A DNA stretch of 64,000 nucleotides from Ceratothoa steindachneri (GCA_963969495.1 OZ018321.1:138718685-138782684), one strand, 5' to 3'; positions 34,464 to 45,640 are shown, counted from the first letter of the stretch. Numbers and translations are program-made. Notes: generated by a model from the sequence alone, not told the origin.

Positions 34464-35260
34464 CTGAAATGTGAGAACCATGACGCCAGGTTTCTCAGAC
34501 AACCTTCAAGACATCAGTGATGCACGAAAGACTGCAGTGATCGATCAAGACCTGAGCAGACTGCAGATGGACATCATCGCCCTCCAAGAGACAGACTACC
34601 AGACTCAAGATCCATGAGAGAGAAAGACATCACATTTTTCTGGCAAAGGAAACCTAAAGACGAACATAGAGTGGATAGAGTGAGGTTTGCTGTCCGAAAG
34701 GGCCTGCAGGGATCCATCATTTCGCCTGCAAAAGGAACTGAGCGAATCCTGTCTCTTCAGCTCAACACCTCAGCTGGACCTGTCAATCTTATCAGTGCTT
34801 ATGCCCAAACATTGGCCTCACCTACCGGTGTCAAGGATAAATTCTACGACAAACTGAACACATCTATAAGCCAGCTATCCGAGAGAAAGTTCTCGTTTGT
34901 TCTCGGCGATTTCAACACCAGAAAGTTCGGCACCGGAAAGATGAACGATAACGCACAGCGCCTGCTTGAGCTATGTTACCAGCACAATATATGTGTTACC
35001 AACATTTTCTTTAACACTAAGCTACAGCACAAAGTCTTCTGAAGACATCCCTGGTCCAAGCATTGGCACCAACTCGACTTGCTCCTCACCAAACGTCTGA
35101 GTTTGCTAAGCATCAGACTCACACGCACCTACCAGAGCGCTGACTGGGACTCCGATCACTCACTGGTTTGTAGCAAGGTCAAGATGCGTGCAAATAGACC
35201 CTGCCGTACTAAAAAGGAGGTCAGACCACGCATTGACGTCAGCAAGACAGGCAACTAGGA
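34464..35260 (+). pseudogene. Endonuclease of the RTE-type LINE
   Basis: SRLQMDIIALQETDYQTQDP (first acidic motif, QETR type) at 34555-34610, then the frame 34614-35042: MREKDITFFWQRKPKDEHR, VRFAVRKGLQGSIISPAKGT, INLISAYAQTLA-like text, FVLGDFNTRKFG (GDFN motif) and NICVTNIFF. After a stop: LDLLLTKR and SADWDSDHSLV (35150, SDH motif). All catalytic blocks of the EEP fold are present; two breaks. Confidence 0.85.
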
Positions 35261-35699
35261 GGAAAGAGTTGAGGAGTTTGCCGCCGCTCTAGAGAAATCC
35301 TTGCCCGATCCAATAACAGCAAACGCTCATGAAGGATGGGAGCACTTCAGAGACACGGCCTACAATTCCGCTATGGGCATCTTGGCAGAAAGAATGGCAA
35401 GTCAGCAAACTGGTTTGAAGCCTATTCTGAAGAACTCTGACCAGCATCAAACGCCCTGGTCGTATATAAAGCTAGCCCTATCGAGAGAAATATTCAGGTT
35501 CTCCGGGGTGCTCGCATCAAAGTCTAGCATACCGCCAGTTGCTCCGCCAATGACTATTGGCTACAGCTCTGCTCCAAGATTCACGTCGCAGCAGACACTG
35601 ACAACATCAGATGAATGTATGATGGCATCAAGCTGGCTTTGAGCCTAACTCAAAAGAACACCGCCCACCTCAAGTCTGCATCAGGCGAAGTTATCCAAG

Positions 35700-37195
35700 A
35701 ACGGATCAAGCAGATGGAGCGTTAGGTAGAGCATTTTCTGAGCTGTCCGCCAGAGAAAACATGGTCGTTGAAGACGCCCTGAATGCCATTGAGTCTCTGC
35801 CAGTCCCTGAAGAACTAGTCAATGAACCAACAGTAGACGAGCTCAGCAAGGCCCTGGACTGTCTTTTCCCAGACAATGCACCTGAAAAAGATGGCATCCC
35901 TGCCGAAATCTTCAAGTGCTGTACAAATACCATCATCACTGAACTGCACGAGATCATCTGCCTCTGCTGGAAAGAAGGTAAAGTACCCTAAGACATGAGA
36001 GATGAAACATTGTCACCCTCTACAAAAATAAATGTGACAGAAGCGAAGGAAACAACTATCGTGGCATCTCCCTCCTCAGCTTTGTTGGGAAGCTGTTCGC
36101 CCGGGTTTCACCGAAGAGACTCCAAATTCTAGCAGAGAGAATCTATTTCGAATCCAAGTGTGGCTTCGTGCGGACAGGTTCATCCGCGATATGGTCTTCT
36201 CCCCCTGACAACTACAAGAGAAATGAAGAGAGCAGAGACGGCCACTCTTCGTCGCTTTCATAGACCTGACGAAGGCCTTCGACCTAGTCAGCAGAGACGG
36301 CTTCTTCAAGATCCTCCCTAAGATCGGCTGTCCACCCAGACTACTCAGCATCATTAGGTGCTTTCACCGGAACATAAGGGCAATGTGGTCTTCGATGGCT
36401 CTACACCCCACTCCTTTATCATCCAGAGCGGACTAAAACAGAGCTGTATCCTCGCGCCGACATTGACATTCGAAAATACCACCGAAGCTATATACGTACG
36501 CACTAGCTCGGGCGGGAGGCTTCTCAATCTTTCCAGACTGAGTGCAAAGTCGAAGGTCAAGCTAAAATAACTTCAAGACTTCCTCTTTGCTGACGATGCT
36601 GATGTCACCGCTCACTAAGCCGTCGACCTCTAGCAACTCATGACCCGGTTCAGCTAGGCCTGTCAAGACTTTGGCATCACCATCAGTCTAAAGAAGCCAC
36701 AAGTCATGGCGCAAGATTCAGATTCTCTACCCCACATATGCATATCCAACTACAAACTGGAAGTCGTCCATGAGTTTGTGTACCAGGGCTCCACTATCTC
36801 CGACTTCTTCTCTCTTGACACCGAGCTCCATAAGCGAATCAGCTACGCCTCCACCATCATGGGCAAATTGAATTCGAGATTGTGTACCAACAATGAGCTG
36901 TCAGAGCGCACCAAAGTTCATGGCTACATGCCTGTGTTGTGAGCACCCTTTTGTACGGCAGCGAGTGTTGGAAAATAAGAGCACGGCAGGAACCCAAGCT
37001 CAACGCCTTCCACATGCGCTGTCTGCGACGCATCCTGGAAACCGAATGGCAGGACAAAGCTTCCAGCACCATTATCCTGGAGAGAGCTGAAATCCACAGA
37101 ATGTATTGCCTGCTGAAACAGAGGTGCATGCGCTGGCTTGAGCACGTTGTTCGAATGGATGACGGCCGGATCTCCAAAGACCTTCTGTAGGACGA
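35700..37195 (+). pseudogene. Reverse transcriptase of the RTE-type LINE
   Basis: Frame 35761-35991 has the preceding linker (ALNAIESLPVPEELVNEPTV, DGIPAEIFKC). Then over several frames: NNYRGISLLS-like text (36050), CGFRTGSS-like text (36165), FIDLTKAFDLVSRDG (motif A, about 36260), VVFDGSTPHSFIIQSGLKQS with CILAPT (motif B, 36380-36460), DFLFADDADV (motif C, 36580, FADD intact), HEFVYQGSTISDFFSLDTEL (36770), LLYGSECWKIRARQEPKLNA and FHMRCLRRILETEWQDKA (36940-37060), HRMYCLLKQRCMRWLEHVVR (37100). Order and spacing match the family. Confidence 0.85.
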
Positions 37196-37429
37196 GCTGA
37201 CACAAGGAAAATTGCCCACAGGAAAACTACAACTGCGCTAAAAGGATATTTGTAAAAGCGACACAAGGGCCGTGAACATCGACACAAACACCTGGGAAGG
37301 CTTAGCCTCAAAGTGAACGACTTGGAGACAGGTGGCATATAAAGGCCTATCCAACTTTAAAAGGACACTGGTCCAACAGTCTGGAGCCAAGAGCCAGAGA
37401 AGAAAGGCTTCAAATCAGACCGATAGACT

Positions 37430-37515
37430 TCCATCATGATTCATCTGTTTGCGGTGCCAGAGGGACTGCCATTCACGCATGGGACTGGCCAGCCACACTC
37501 GACGCTGTTCCGAAC
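37430..37515 (+). pseudogene. C-terminal C2HC finger of the RTE-type LINE
   Basis: Reading frame gives ICLRCQRDCHSRMGLASH then TRRC: C-x2-C ... H-x3-C, a finger known at the C terminus of this LINE group. Zinc ligands are intact though the frame upstream is broken. Confidence 0.75.
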
Positions 37516-37572
37516 CTGGATTCACATCCCAGAATGCGGATTCATAGTCTTCCTAGACTGAGGTATGCCTAC

Positions 37573-37576
<4 letters not shown>

Positions 37577-37619
<43 letters not shown>
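37577..37619. repeat. (TA)n microsatellite at the RTE 3' end
   Basis: About 21 units directly behind the RTE-type LINE tail and before a Tc1-type remnant. Confidence 0.95.
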
Positions 37620-37621
<2 letters not shown>

Positions 37622-37639
37622 GTTAGGTAATGGTAATAG

Positions 37640-38760
37640 AAGGAATTTCCTAATCCGCTTGAAAAGTCCCCGGAGTTCCTCAACCTCTTAAAAAGTGCCA
37701 CCCATACGACTGGGCAACCATCCATTTTTCTAAAAAGAGCAATTTCAAGAAGCCTTTAGCGAATTTTTATGGTATCTTGACTGATAATGCTATATTTTTG
37801 TTTAATGAGCACCCGCGCCCGCTCAAAATTGGATGGCTTCTTTTTATCAACCGCCAATTTGATTATCACTTACAAATTCTCGATTGGATTAAAATCTGGC
37901 GAATTTACGGGCCAAGGTCCCAAATGTTCGATGTCATTTTCAGTAAAGAACCTTGTTATTGCTTTTGATTTGTGAGAAGGTACGCCACAATGATGAAAAA
38001 AATAGTTATCACCTCCAATTTAGTTTTGAACTGTTGGAAAAAGTTTTGGTACCATTTATAGTATATGGTAGTGATCTTTGGCGAAATTGTTAGTGCTCCA
38101 TTTCGCTTAAATGAGAAGCAGCTCCAGACATGGAGAATTTCCTGATGCTTTTCCGTGGGTACGACACATGACTCGTGAAAGCGCACCCTTTTCTCCTCCT
38201 AACGATGGATCTTGCCGAAGCTCCAAACAAGTGGAAAGGAGCTCCATCAGGGAATATCACTTTGCCCCAGTCTTCAACAGTCTATTCTTTATATTCTCTA
38301 CAAAAGTGGAGCCTATCGGTAAGGTTTTTCATGGTAGAATTAGGCTTTTTCACATCCTTTCTTGACTTGAAACGTTTGTCGAAAAGTCTCCGCCTCACTG
38401 TGCGCGTTTAAACCTTGACACTTACTGCTTTCCAATCATGAGCAAGCTTGGCAATGGAGGCAACCCGATCCGTGAGCTGTGGCCTTAACAGGAGGCGACC
38501 TTGGCGTTTATTTTAAGTTTCTTTTTCACTCAAGTATAACCAGTGTTTTTATAGTTATTAATGATCAGAAAGATGGTGCTCCTTGATGCAATGCCATGAG
38601 CAACTATCTCCTTGCATTTCAGGCCACTCTGGCGCAGTTCAACAATGGTTGCACGCTTTTCTTTGGAAAGAACTATCTTTGATACTAAAAAAATTCAAAC
38701 ATTTATCTTTACACACCCCAAAATATTAATAAATATATTATAATTAAACAACATTTTTGA
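37640..38760 (-). pseudogene. Tc1-type (Bari-like) transposase, degenerate
   Basis: Minus strand, start to end: SKIVLSKEKRATIVELRQSG with LKCKEIV (HTH 1, 38690-38610), GRLLLRPQLTDRVASIAKLA (38500-38440), then near 38000-37870 HHCGVPSHKSKAITRFFTEN, DIEHLGPWPVNSPDFNPIEN: the C.AH-K block after the second Asp and the WP.NSPD.NPIEN block with the third acidic residue. A tail to about 37720 (KKKPSNFERARVLIKQKYSI) fits the family C terminus. The first acidic region is unclear and frames shift. Terminal inverted repeats were not found. Confidence 0.75.
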
Positions 38761-38999
38761 TTTAACCCATATTTGTCATAATTGTACCGTTTTGATATTA
38801 TAGCAAAGTCCAGCCACTGAAACTCCCCTCCTATTGGAACAGCACCAAAGAGCATGAATTTGAATTTAACGAAAAGATGCCTTTTTTTCCTTATTATTTT
38901 TGAAATGATGACTTTAAATAAACATGCTATGATTTTAATATTAGAATATTTTTTCCTATTATGTAAATTTTGAAAACAAGTTAAAAAATAAAACTATAT

Positions 39000-39398
39000 A
39001 TGTTTCACATCTTTTGTCTATGACTGGAATTTTTCGCGCTGCTCACCATAATCTTATGCCTTCTCATTGAGCAACTCCAAAATCGAATAATCCATAGGGT
39101 TGCAGTCTGGTCTTTGCGGCGGCCAGTCATGCTTTGTAATGAGTTTGCGTGTATGATCATCCTTTAAAGTTTTATGTAATTTACTGAATTCGTTTTTGAC
39201 TTTTCGGTTTCAATAAATGACGTCAGTTTTACCGTTCCAAGAAACTCCCACAGATATCATTAATTTCTAAAAAAAATCTTGGTTTCATGAAACAACTTTT
39301 TTACCTGGTAGAAAAGGACATTTTGACGGCTTCGTTGAATTTCCAGTGTAAAATCCATCAGCATCATCAACTGAAAATTGATTGAAGAACCATCTGCA

Positions 39399-39400
<2 letters not shown>
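39000..39400 (-). pseudogene. Second Tc1/mariner-type transposase remnant, internally deleted
   Basis: Minus strand reads ISVSWNGKTDVIYIETEKSK and TNSVNYIK (39260-39180), then HDWPP..SPDCNPMDYSILEL-like text (39150-39080) and EKA. The family normally carries a QQDGA.SH block between these parts; it is missing here, so the copy has an internal deletion. Its upstream side runs into a long (TA)n tract at 39402. Confidence 0.65.

Positions 39401-39401
<1 letters not shown>

Positions 39402-39492
<91 letters not shown>
39402..39492. repeat. (TA)n microsatellite
   Basis: About 45 uninterrupted units. Confidence 0.95.
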
Positions 39493-39494
<2 letters not shown>

Positions 39495-40165
39495 ACATAC
39501 TTTAGCATAGCATAGCCTAGTATAGCCTAGAATAGTCTAGTCTAAGCTTGACTAGTATACCATAGCATATCATGGCCAAGCATAGCATAGTATAGCCTAC
39601 TCTGTTTAGCCTAATATAGCCAAGCCTAGGCATACATAGTATAGCCTAGCCTAAAATAGAATATCCTAGCTGTGCCAGGCCTAACCTAGCCTAGCTTAGT
39701 ATAATAAAGCTGTGCCGGGCCTAACCTAGCCTAGCTTAGTATAATCTAGCTAGCCTAGCATAACCTAGTATAGTATAGCCTACTTTATCATAACTTAGCT
39801 TAGTATAGCCTAGCCTAACTTAGTAGACCATAGTCTAACCTAGCATATTATAGTATAGCCTAGCTTAGCCTAGCCTAGACTAGTATAGCCTTGCCTAGCG
39901 TAGCATGGCCTAGTGTAGCCTAGCTTTCTATAGACTAGCCTAGCCTAGGCTTAGCATTGCATGCCAGAGCCTAGCCTAGCCTAGTATAGCCAAGCTAGAA
40001 TAGGCTCCTATAACCTAGCCAATATATCCTTGCATACGATAGCTTAGCATAGCATAACATACTATAGGCTAGCTAACCACACTTATCTTAATATAGCCAA
40101 GCGTATCATATTATAGGCTAGCCTAGTATATCATAGACTATTACAGCATATCAGATCCTAGACTA

Positions 40166-40218
<53 letters not shown>

Positions 40219-40312
40219 GGTATTTATGAATAACCTTGTATAGCTTAGCCTATTATAGCCTTGGTTAGCTAGCCTATCGTAGCCTAACATAGTATTACCT
40301 AGCATAGCATAG
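39493..40312 (+). repeat. Degenerate TAGCC/TAGCA pentamer tract
   Basis: About 800 bases dominated by CTAGC, ATAGC, TAGCCTAGCC and TAGTATAGCC words in loose 5- and 10-base phase, with no long exact unit. A 41-base near-exact duplication occurs within it (GCTGTGCC.GGCCTAACCTAG at 39669 and 39710). The tract begins right after (TA)n and contains a (TAA)n run. Confidence 0.9.
40168..40218. repeat. (TAA)n microsatellite
   Basis: About 16 ATA/TAA units inside the pentamer tract. Confidence 0.95.
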
Positions 40313-40316
40313 GGAA

Positions 40317-40531
40317 ATGTAGAGTCGCTCTCGACTAGACTCGCACGCAATTAAAAAATCCTCTTATGTTTACTTAGGCTCCATAGACTTCAACGTGAGT
40401 GCCTTCTTTTTTGAGAAACGTTCCCATCTCTTCATGCATTCCTCTCTAACTCCGGTTAGCATCTCCCTTGTAACAAGATTGCAGTTATTAGTCGCGTGCG
40501 AGTCTAGTCACGGGCGACTCTACATCTCACT
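40317..40531. repeat. Segment bounded by 30-base inverted repeats
   Basis: Left TGTAGAGTCGCTCTCGACTA then GACTCGCACGC (40318-40348) is the reverse complement, with few differences, of 40495-40528. The right end is the same end motif that closes dispersed repeat copy A at 8640-8676. It could be a small MITE-like element of about 214 bp; no coding capacity. Confidence 0.75.
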
Positions 40532-40918
40532 ATGTAGTCGGTCGGAGGGTCAGTCGGTCAGTCGATCGGTCAGTCGTTCTCCGTTTTTATTTTTGCCTTT
40601 GTTTTTGTAATAACATTGTAACTATTCTGCCGTTTCTAACGAAATTTGAAACTCTTCTGTTATTTTAAATTATCTTTTGAATAATATAATTGTTAAAGTC
40701 CTCCCAAAGTTAGCCCGGGAATTAGTTTGTTTTGGCAATAACTTCATAACTATTTGGCCCATTCTAACGAACTTCGAAACCCTTATGTTGTTTTCCATTC
40801 TCTTTCGAATGATATAATTGCTAAGGTCTCCCAAAGGTTAGTCCGGGAATTATTGAAAGTTTTGAAGGTCATAAGGTCATAAATCAAAATAAGCGAGATC
40901 GCGCGACTTTTTGTTCAC
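40490..40918 (+). repeat. Dispersed repeat, copy B
   Basis: Plus-strand counterpart of 8285-8676. After the end motif come GGTCAGTC-type octamers (40545-40580), then two imperfect 118-bp units (markers AACATTGTAACTATTCTG at 40610 and AACTTCATAACTATTTG at 40739; each ends in CCAAA(G)GTTAG.CCGGGAATTA), then ATAAATCAAAATAAGCGAGA. Its far end coincides with the truncation point of a mariner transposase gene at 40915. Confidence 0.8.
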
Positions 40919-41900
40919 CAGACCTTGTTCTTAATACATTCCTCTAACTCTTTAAAACTCCTGGCATTTGATGCATGGACTTTGCTTTTCAGGAAGCTCC
41001 ACAGAAATACGTCACAGGGTGTCAAATATGAACAACATGGCTTCCAATCTAGAGGGCTTGAACGACCTACCCATCTATCAAGGAACTTGTGATTCAAGAA
41101 ATCGCAAACTGCTTTAGCATAATGTGGAGGAGCACTATCTTACTGGACAAAATAATCATCAACATTGGCTACATGTTCCAATTCAGAGAGAAAAAAATGT
41201 TTGGAAGCATCGCTAGATAATTGACACCTGTCACATTGACATTCTGTTGCTGATCATCTTTGAAAAAAAATGGTTCATTGAGCGCCTTAGAAGAGATAAC
41301 GCACAATACAACGAGCTTTGGAGAGTCGCGCTCTTCCTCTTCAACAACAACTGGGTAGCTTTTACCCCCAAATCGACTGTTATGTCGATTCACGCTAACA
41401 TATATGTGAAAAATTGTTTCATTACTGAAGAACATGTTATGCAAGATAGAAGGGTCATTTTCGTGATTGTGTATGAGTGTCTAACATAGCACTACCTTTC
41501 GATCAAAGCCCTCTTCCATAAGTTTTTGAACAAATTACATTTAAAAAAGACACACTTTCAAGTCTTTACCTAGTACCCGTTGGATGGTTGAAGCATGTAT
41601 GGCTAATTCCCATGAGGCTCTGTTTATGGACTCTCCTTGGCTTCTATTGAAAGCTTCTTTAACGATAACAATGTTTTCCTCAGAAAGGCTACTTCTAGGT
41701 CTTCCAGTGCGTGGTATTTCAGCCCCATAGCCTGTTTCCATAAATCTCTTATGAGTGAACTAAATTGTAGAGCCTGCTGAGCAACTAGGCGTCTCATAGA
41801 AAGCACGAAATCCTGCTTTGAGTTTCGGTTGGAGATTGTTAAACATCTTGCCAGGCAGCGATTTTACACTTCATTACCAAAGTCAAATGATCACCCATTT
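40915..41900 (-). pseudogene. mariner-type (DD34D-like) transposase, C-terminally truncated
   Basis: Minus strand from about 41896: GAEIPRTGRPRSSLSEENIV and ESINRASWELAIHASTIQRV (HTH), then after a frame change NMFFSNETIFHIYVSVNRHN (first acidic block, Asp to Asn), NVNVTGVNYLAMLPNIFFSL, FVQ.DSAPPHYAKAV-like text with the second Asp (41150-41110), NHKFLDRWVGRSSPLDW and LTPCDVFLWSFLKSKVHA (third Asp, PCD). Stops right after ECIKNKVW at 40915, about 40 residues short of the family end, where dispersed repeat B begins. Confidence 0.8.
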
Positions 41901-42036
41901 TGAACAGATGTAACGTTCAACTTATATACCAACAAATTTTAAATTAGTGAACTATATTATACTACAAAATTGAAGTCCTCGGTTTAAAATCTGGAAAAAA
42001 TGTAGCGGGACTTTTGAATGACCCCGTACCTATATA

Positions 42037-43246
42037 CGAGAGGTGTTCAATAAGTAATCCGCCTAGACCAGAAGGAGAAAAAAATAGATCAAAGGTTCAC
42101 TCAACTACTTTTATTTATTTTGCAACATAATCGCCTTTGACATTGATGCACTTCTCTAGTCTCTTCTTCAACTGCGAAAATCGGTCCCGGAAGAATAATC
42201 GGTTGAATCACTCCAAAACCTCAATGACCTTGTCCTTGGTCTCCTCGTCATCGGCAAAAGAGATACCCCGCAGCGACTTCTTCATGTGTGGGAAAAGTTG
42301 AAAGTCTCAGGGTGCCAGATCGGGGAAATATTGGTGATGGGGCAACAATTCTAAGCAGCAGGACACCAAATCCTTTCATCGCCACCATAATCTTGTGTGC
42401 AGGTGTATTGTTTTGAAAGAGAAGAACACCTCGAGTCACTTTCTCTCGGCGTTTTTGAAGGAGAGCCTCACAAACTTCCCAGGTAGATCTGCATAGTATG
42501 TTACGTTAATGGTAAGGCCATGATCCAAGAATTCCACTAGGAGGATTCCTTTAGGGTTCCAGAACATTGTCACAATGACCTTTCGGGATGACTTCATGAC
42601 CTTGAATTTTCGTGACGTTGGAGAGGAGGAATGCTTCCATTGCTTAGATTCAGCTTTGGTTTTCGGATTGAAGTGAGGAACCCACGTTTCATCATGGATT
42701 ACGATTGGGGCTCTAAATCACTCCAGATCCGCTCTCATGATGGTTAACATCTCCGTTGAAGTCATTATCCGGCTATTCTTCTGCTCAGGCATCAGCATTC
42801 TTGCGATCTATCGGGCAGACACCTTGGAAAGTTTGAGGGTATCTTGGAAGATGGTAACAATGGATCCATTACTTATCCCCAGTTGAGAAGCAATGTATCA
42901 GACTGAGATTCGGCGATTATCCATGACCATGTTTTCCACCATGGCCACAATTTCCCTGATGACTCCAGTTGACGGACTACCACTTCGAGGGTCATTCTAG
43001 CAAGAGTCTAGACCCTGCTTGAAGAGAGCAGCTCAACGTTTGACAGTGGATTAAGATGGGGCACTGTTCAAAGTGCTGTCTTCAACTCCTCATGAATCAA
43101 CTGTGGCGCTTTCCCTTGAATCATGGAAAACTTTATCACAACCAGCTTGCATTACCTGTTGGAACATTTATGAACGTGATTCAGTTGTGGCGGTCTCCTC
43201 TCTACCCTCCTATATGTTAGGTTGAGAACTTATTGAACACCCTAGC
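42037..43246 (-). mobile_element. mariner element with terminal inverted repeats, transposase full of stops
   Basis: Left end GAGGTGTTCAATAAGTAATC (42039-) and right end, reversed, GGGTGTTCAATAAGTTCTCA (to 43242) are mariner-type terminal repeats; TA lies outside both. Total about 1.2 kb, the usual mariner size. Coding is on the minus strand, see next entry. The right end is followed at once by a (TA)n tract. Confidence 0.85.
42080..43200 (-). pseudogene. mariner transposase (SETMAR-like family), many stops
   Basis: Minus strand: STGVIREIVAMVENMVMDNR and RISVRYIASQLGISNGSIVT (second HTH), VSAR*IARMLMPEQK, IHDETWVPHFNPKTK (first Asp, DETW), SSRKVIVTMFWNPKGILLVE, TYYADLPG, HHQYFPDLAP*DFQLFP (third catalytic block), KSLRGISFADDEETKDKVIE and the closing LEKCINVKGDYV. 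All blocks are in order, with about six in-frame stops and few indels, so decay is by point changes. Confidence 0.85.
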
Positions 43247-43273
43247 ATATATATATATATATATATATATATA
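43247..43273. repeat. (TA)n microsatellite at a mariner end
   Basis: About 13 units. Confidence 0.95.
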
Positions 43274-43659
43274 AATTCATGGGCAAAGGAGGCAAGGTAA
43301 AAGAGAGGAGACCTATGATGAAATGCGGCTGGATGTTTTTTGGGGGTCTTCGCTTCTATATTGTGACGGTTTCAGATATGGGCAATCTACTAATACGAAG
43401 TTTAAGATTAAACTTTACTAGTTGTCCAGATTTAAAATACAAAGTGTCTTCCTTTAAAATCCTTTTTCACTGCGCATCATTCAATCTTATGGATAAAGAA
43501 TTTCAGTACCACAAATGCTTCTTTTTGCACAATGGTTTCCCATTATATAATTGTAGAAAAGTCAATCACAAATTTTTAAACAGTGTCTCAACTAAGCCAC
43601 CCAGAGATGACAGTGGCAAAAGAGAGATATTACTCAATTGTGCTAGATTATCGAGCACC
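43274..43659 (+). other. Open stretch, not recognised
   Basis: A frame opens at ATG 43279 and stays open for about 125 codons before running into the (TA)n tract. Composition is Lys/Leu/Phe-rich with scattered cysteines and no motif I recognise. It ends where TA units start, so it is probably a chance frame or an unknown transposon remnant rather than a gene. Confidence 0.3.
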
Positions 43660-43660
43660 A

Positions 43661-43743
<83 letters not shown>
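43660..43743. repeat. (TA)n microsatellite
   Basis: About 40 units, directly before a transposase fragment. Confidence 0.95.
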
Positions 43744-43747
<4 letters not shown>

Positions 43748-44165
43748 CCATGTTAAGTAAGTGGTTTGTTCCACAGCTCAAGAGGTTAAATGTGCATTTG
43801 AATGATTGTTGGTTTAAACAAGATGGTGCCCTTCCTCATTATGCCATCAATGTTGAAATACCCAAATGAGGCTTTAGGAAAAGATGGATGGGGTGAGGAT
43901 CACAACAACTTCCTGCATCTCTCGAGTGGTCTCCAAAAGTCCAGACCTCCCGTCTTGTGACAACGCTCTTTGGGATATCATCATGGAGAGAGAGTTTAAC
44001 AAGAGCCATACCAGAATACCCAACAGTTGAACGACACTGTTTTAGCAGCCTTTACGACAATCACAAAAGCACAATTTCATAAAATATCACACAGGACATA
44101 GTACCGCATCGTTTTGTGCCATGAAAATAATAAGTTCATAAAGACCTTCGCAAGTGTGACGGTGC
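43744..44165 (+). pseudogene. Tc1/mariner-type transposase C-terminal third
   Basis: Plus strand, shifting frames: SKWFVPQLKRLNVHLNDCWF then QDGALPHYA (second catalytic Asp, 43815), KRWMG.GSQQLPASLEWSP and SPDLPSCDNALWDIIMEREF-like text (43920-44000; third Asp in CDN), then HKISHRT-like text and VLCHENNKFIK (44110-44135). The N-terminal two thirds are absent, replaced by the TA tract. Confidence 0.75.
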
Positions 44166-44221
44166 TAATGAAAGAGAATACACTAAAACCAGTACATATG
44201 CTTTTATATCATTATATTTTT

Positions 44222-44258
44222 CTATATATATATAATATAAATATATATATATATATAA
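44222..44258. repeat. Short interrupted (TA)n tract
   Basis: TATATATATAATATAAATATAT-type run of about 37 bases. Confidence 0.9.
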
Positions 44259-44479
44259 ATGAAAAAACTCACAAAGTGGCACGTGAGGAAAGCAATAATA
44301 TGAACATTACGTGCCTTTTACGGGTGGTTGGCGCACTGCCGCCATCTGCGTACATGGTGCTGGCGTTGTCACCTATAATGTGTCAAACGACCGATTTTGT
44401 GGATTGACGCATCAAAGGAATGTTTCTCCGTGCATTAACCCACAGGAAAATGAAAAGATGAATCCAAGCACTTTCGAAC

Positions 44480-44545
44480 TATATTTGCCGAACTATTACA
44501 CGATGCTAACCTTTAATCTATTATACACCAACCATACTTTACCGC
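44480..44545. repeat. Short dispersed repeat, copy 1 (copy 2 at 45380-45440)
   Basis: Shared words: GCCGAAC.AT.ACACGATGCTA and ACACCAACC..ACTTTAC. The two copies are on the same strand, either side of the 225-bp TA tract. Confidence 0.6.
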
Positions 44546-44557
44546 AAGAAATGTGGA

Positions 44558-44785
<228 letters not shown>

Positions 44786-44859
44786 CGAACTAACCTCGAT
44801 TGGGTTTTAGGGTCTTTGCTAGTTCATATTTCTGTAAATAAAATTTGTAATAGTGGCGG

Positions 44860-45640
44860 GCATTCTCTCAATTTCTTTCCTCTTTCACTCATTCAGACAT
44901 TCCCTTTAGGTTTTCCTATGCTTTTCAATTCCTCCTTATTTTCACATCCGTACGCAAAACCAATTCGATGTTACACAGAAAAAATATTGTTCTTAGATAC
45001 TTTTGCATCACAGCTTTCATAGCTAACGCATCAGGTGGAATATTCTTTCTCATAAGGAATAAATTAATCATACTCTTATTTACGCTCATTAATATCTTTC
45101 AGATTCATGTGTTGAAGAACGTGTTTCCAGCACATTTCAGGCAACAAAAAACCTACCATCTTACAAGTTTTATCCTTACCAGGTGTACTAAATGCATAGG
45201 TATTCTAACTCTCACCCAGTCACCTATTCATCCATTCATATCTCCCATAACAATCAACCGATGCCCATCCTCACTTCTATCCACTACTGGTCTCAATAAT
45301 TCTATTACACTACCACCAGCCTGAATTTAGACCATGGAAATCTCTACTTTACAAACATAGTTCATGAGGTCACAAATATATGCCGAACCATCACACGATG
45401 CTATTCTTCAATCATTTGTACACCAACCCTACTTTACTTTGACCACTACGATTCACATCCCGTCGCACTTCATTTCTCGACCCAACGAAAATTCATCATT
45501 TCTTTTCATGTTAGTCTTAAATAATGCAAACATCTTCAATATCCCACTATTAAACGCATTTCTTACCTCTTTACTCAACACTTATACTTCTCACTCACAT
45601 TCTACACACCTAATTTATTTATAGGTTGAGCTAGATTAGC
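44860..45640 (-). pseudogene. LINE endonuclease fragment (fifth LINE)
   Basis: Minus strand from about 45325: GGSVIELLRPVVDRSEDGHR and LIVMGDMNG (G-D-M-N catalytic motif, 45255-45230), a decayed stretch, then NTFFKHMNLKDINER-like text (45130-45080). This fits the GD.N region and following ...N..F block of an apurinic-type LINE endonuclease of a group not otherwise seen in the window. The upstream half (45640-45330) has no clear motif. Many stops. Confidence 0.5.

Larger units (their letters stand above)
34456..37576 (+). mobile_element. RTE-type LINE (endonuclease/RT/C-terminal zinc finger), near full length but broken
   Basis: Starts at 34464 with the N-terminal endonuclease phrase (WNVR.M.PG, partly mutated) and runs through endonuclease, linker, reverse transcriptase and a C2HC finger near 37450-37510, ending in a (TA)n tract at 37577. 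The start directly abuts Penelope-like fragment B. Around eight stops or frameshifts, but the whole length is recognisable, suggesting a fairly recent loss of function compared with LINE-3. Confidence 0.8.

Noticed and set aside
43279..43660. Candidate novel gene
   Set aside because: Runs into (TA)n, has no recognised motif and is surrounded by transposase fragments; kept only as an unassigned stretch.
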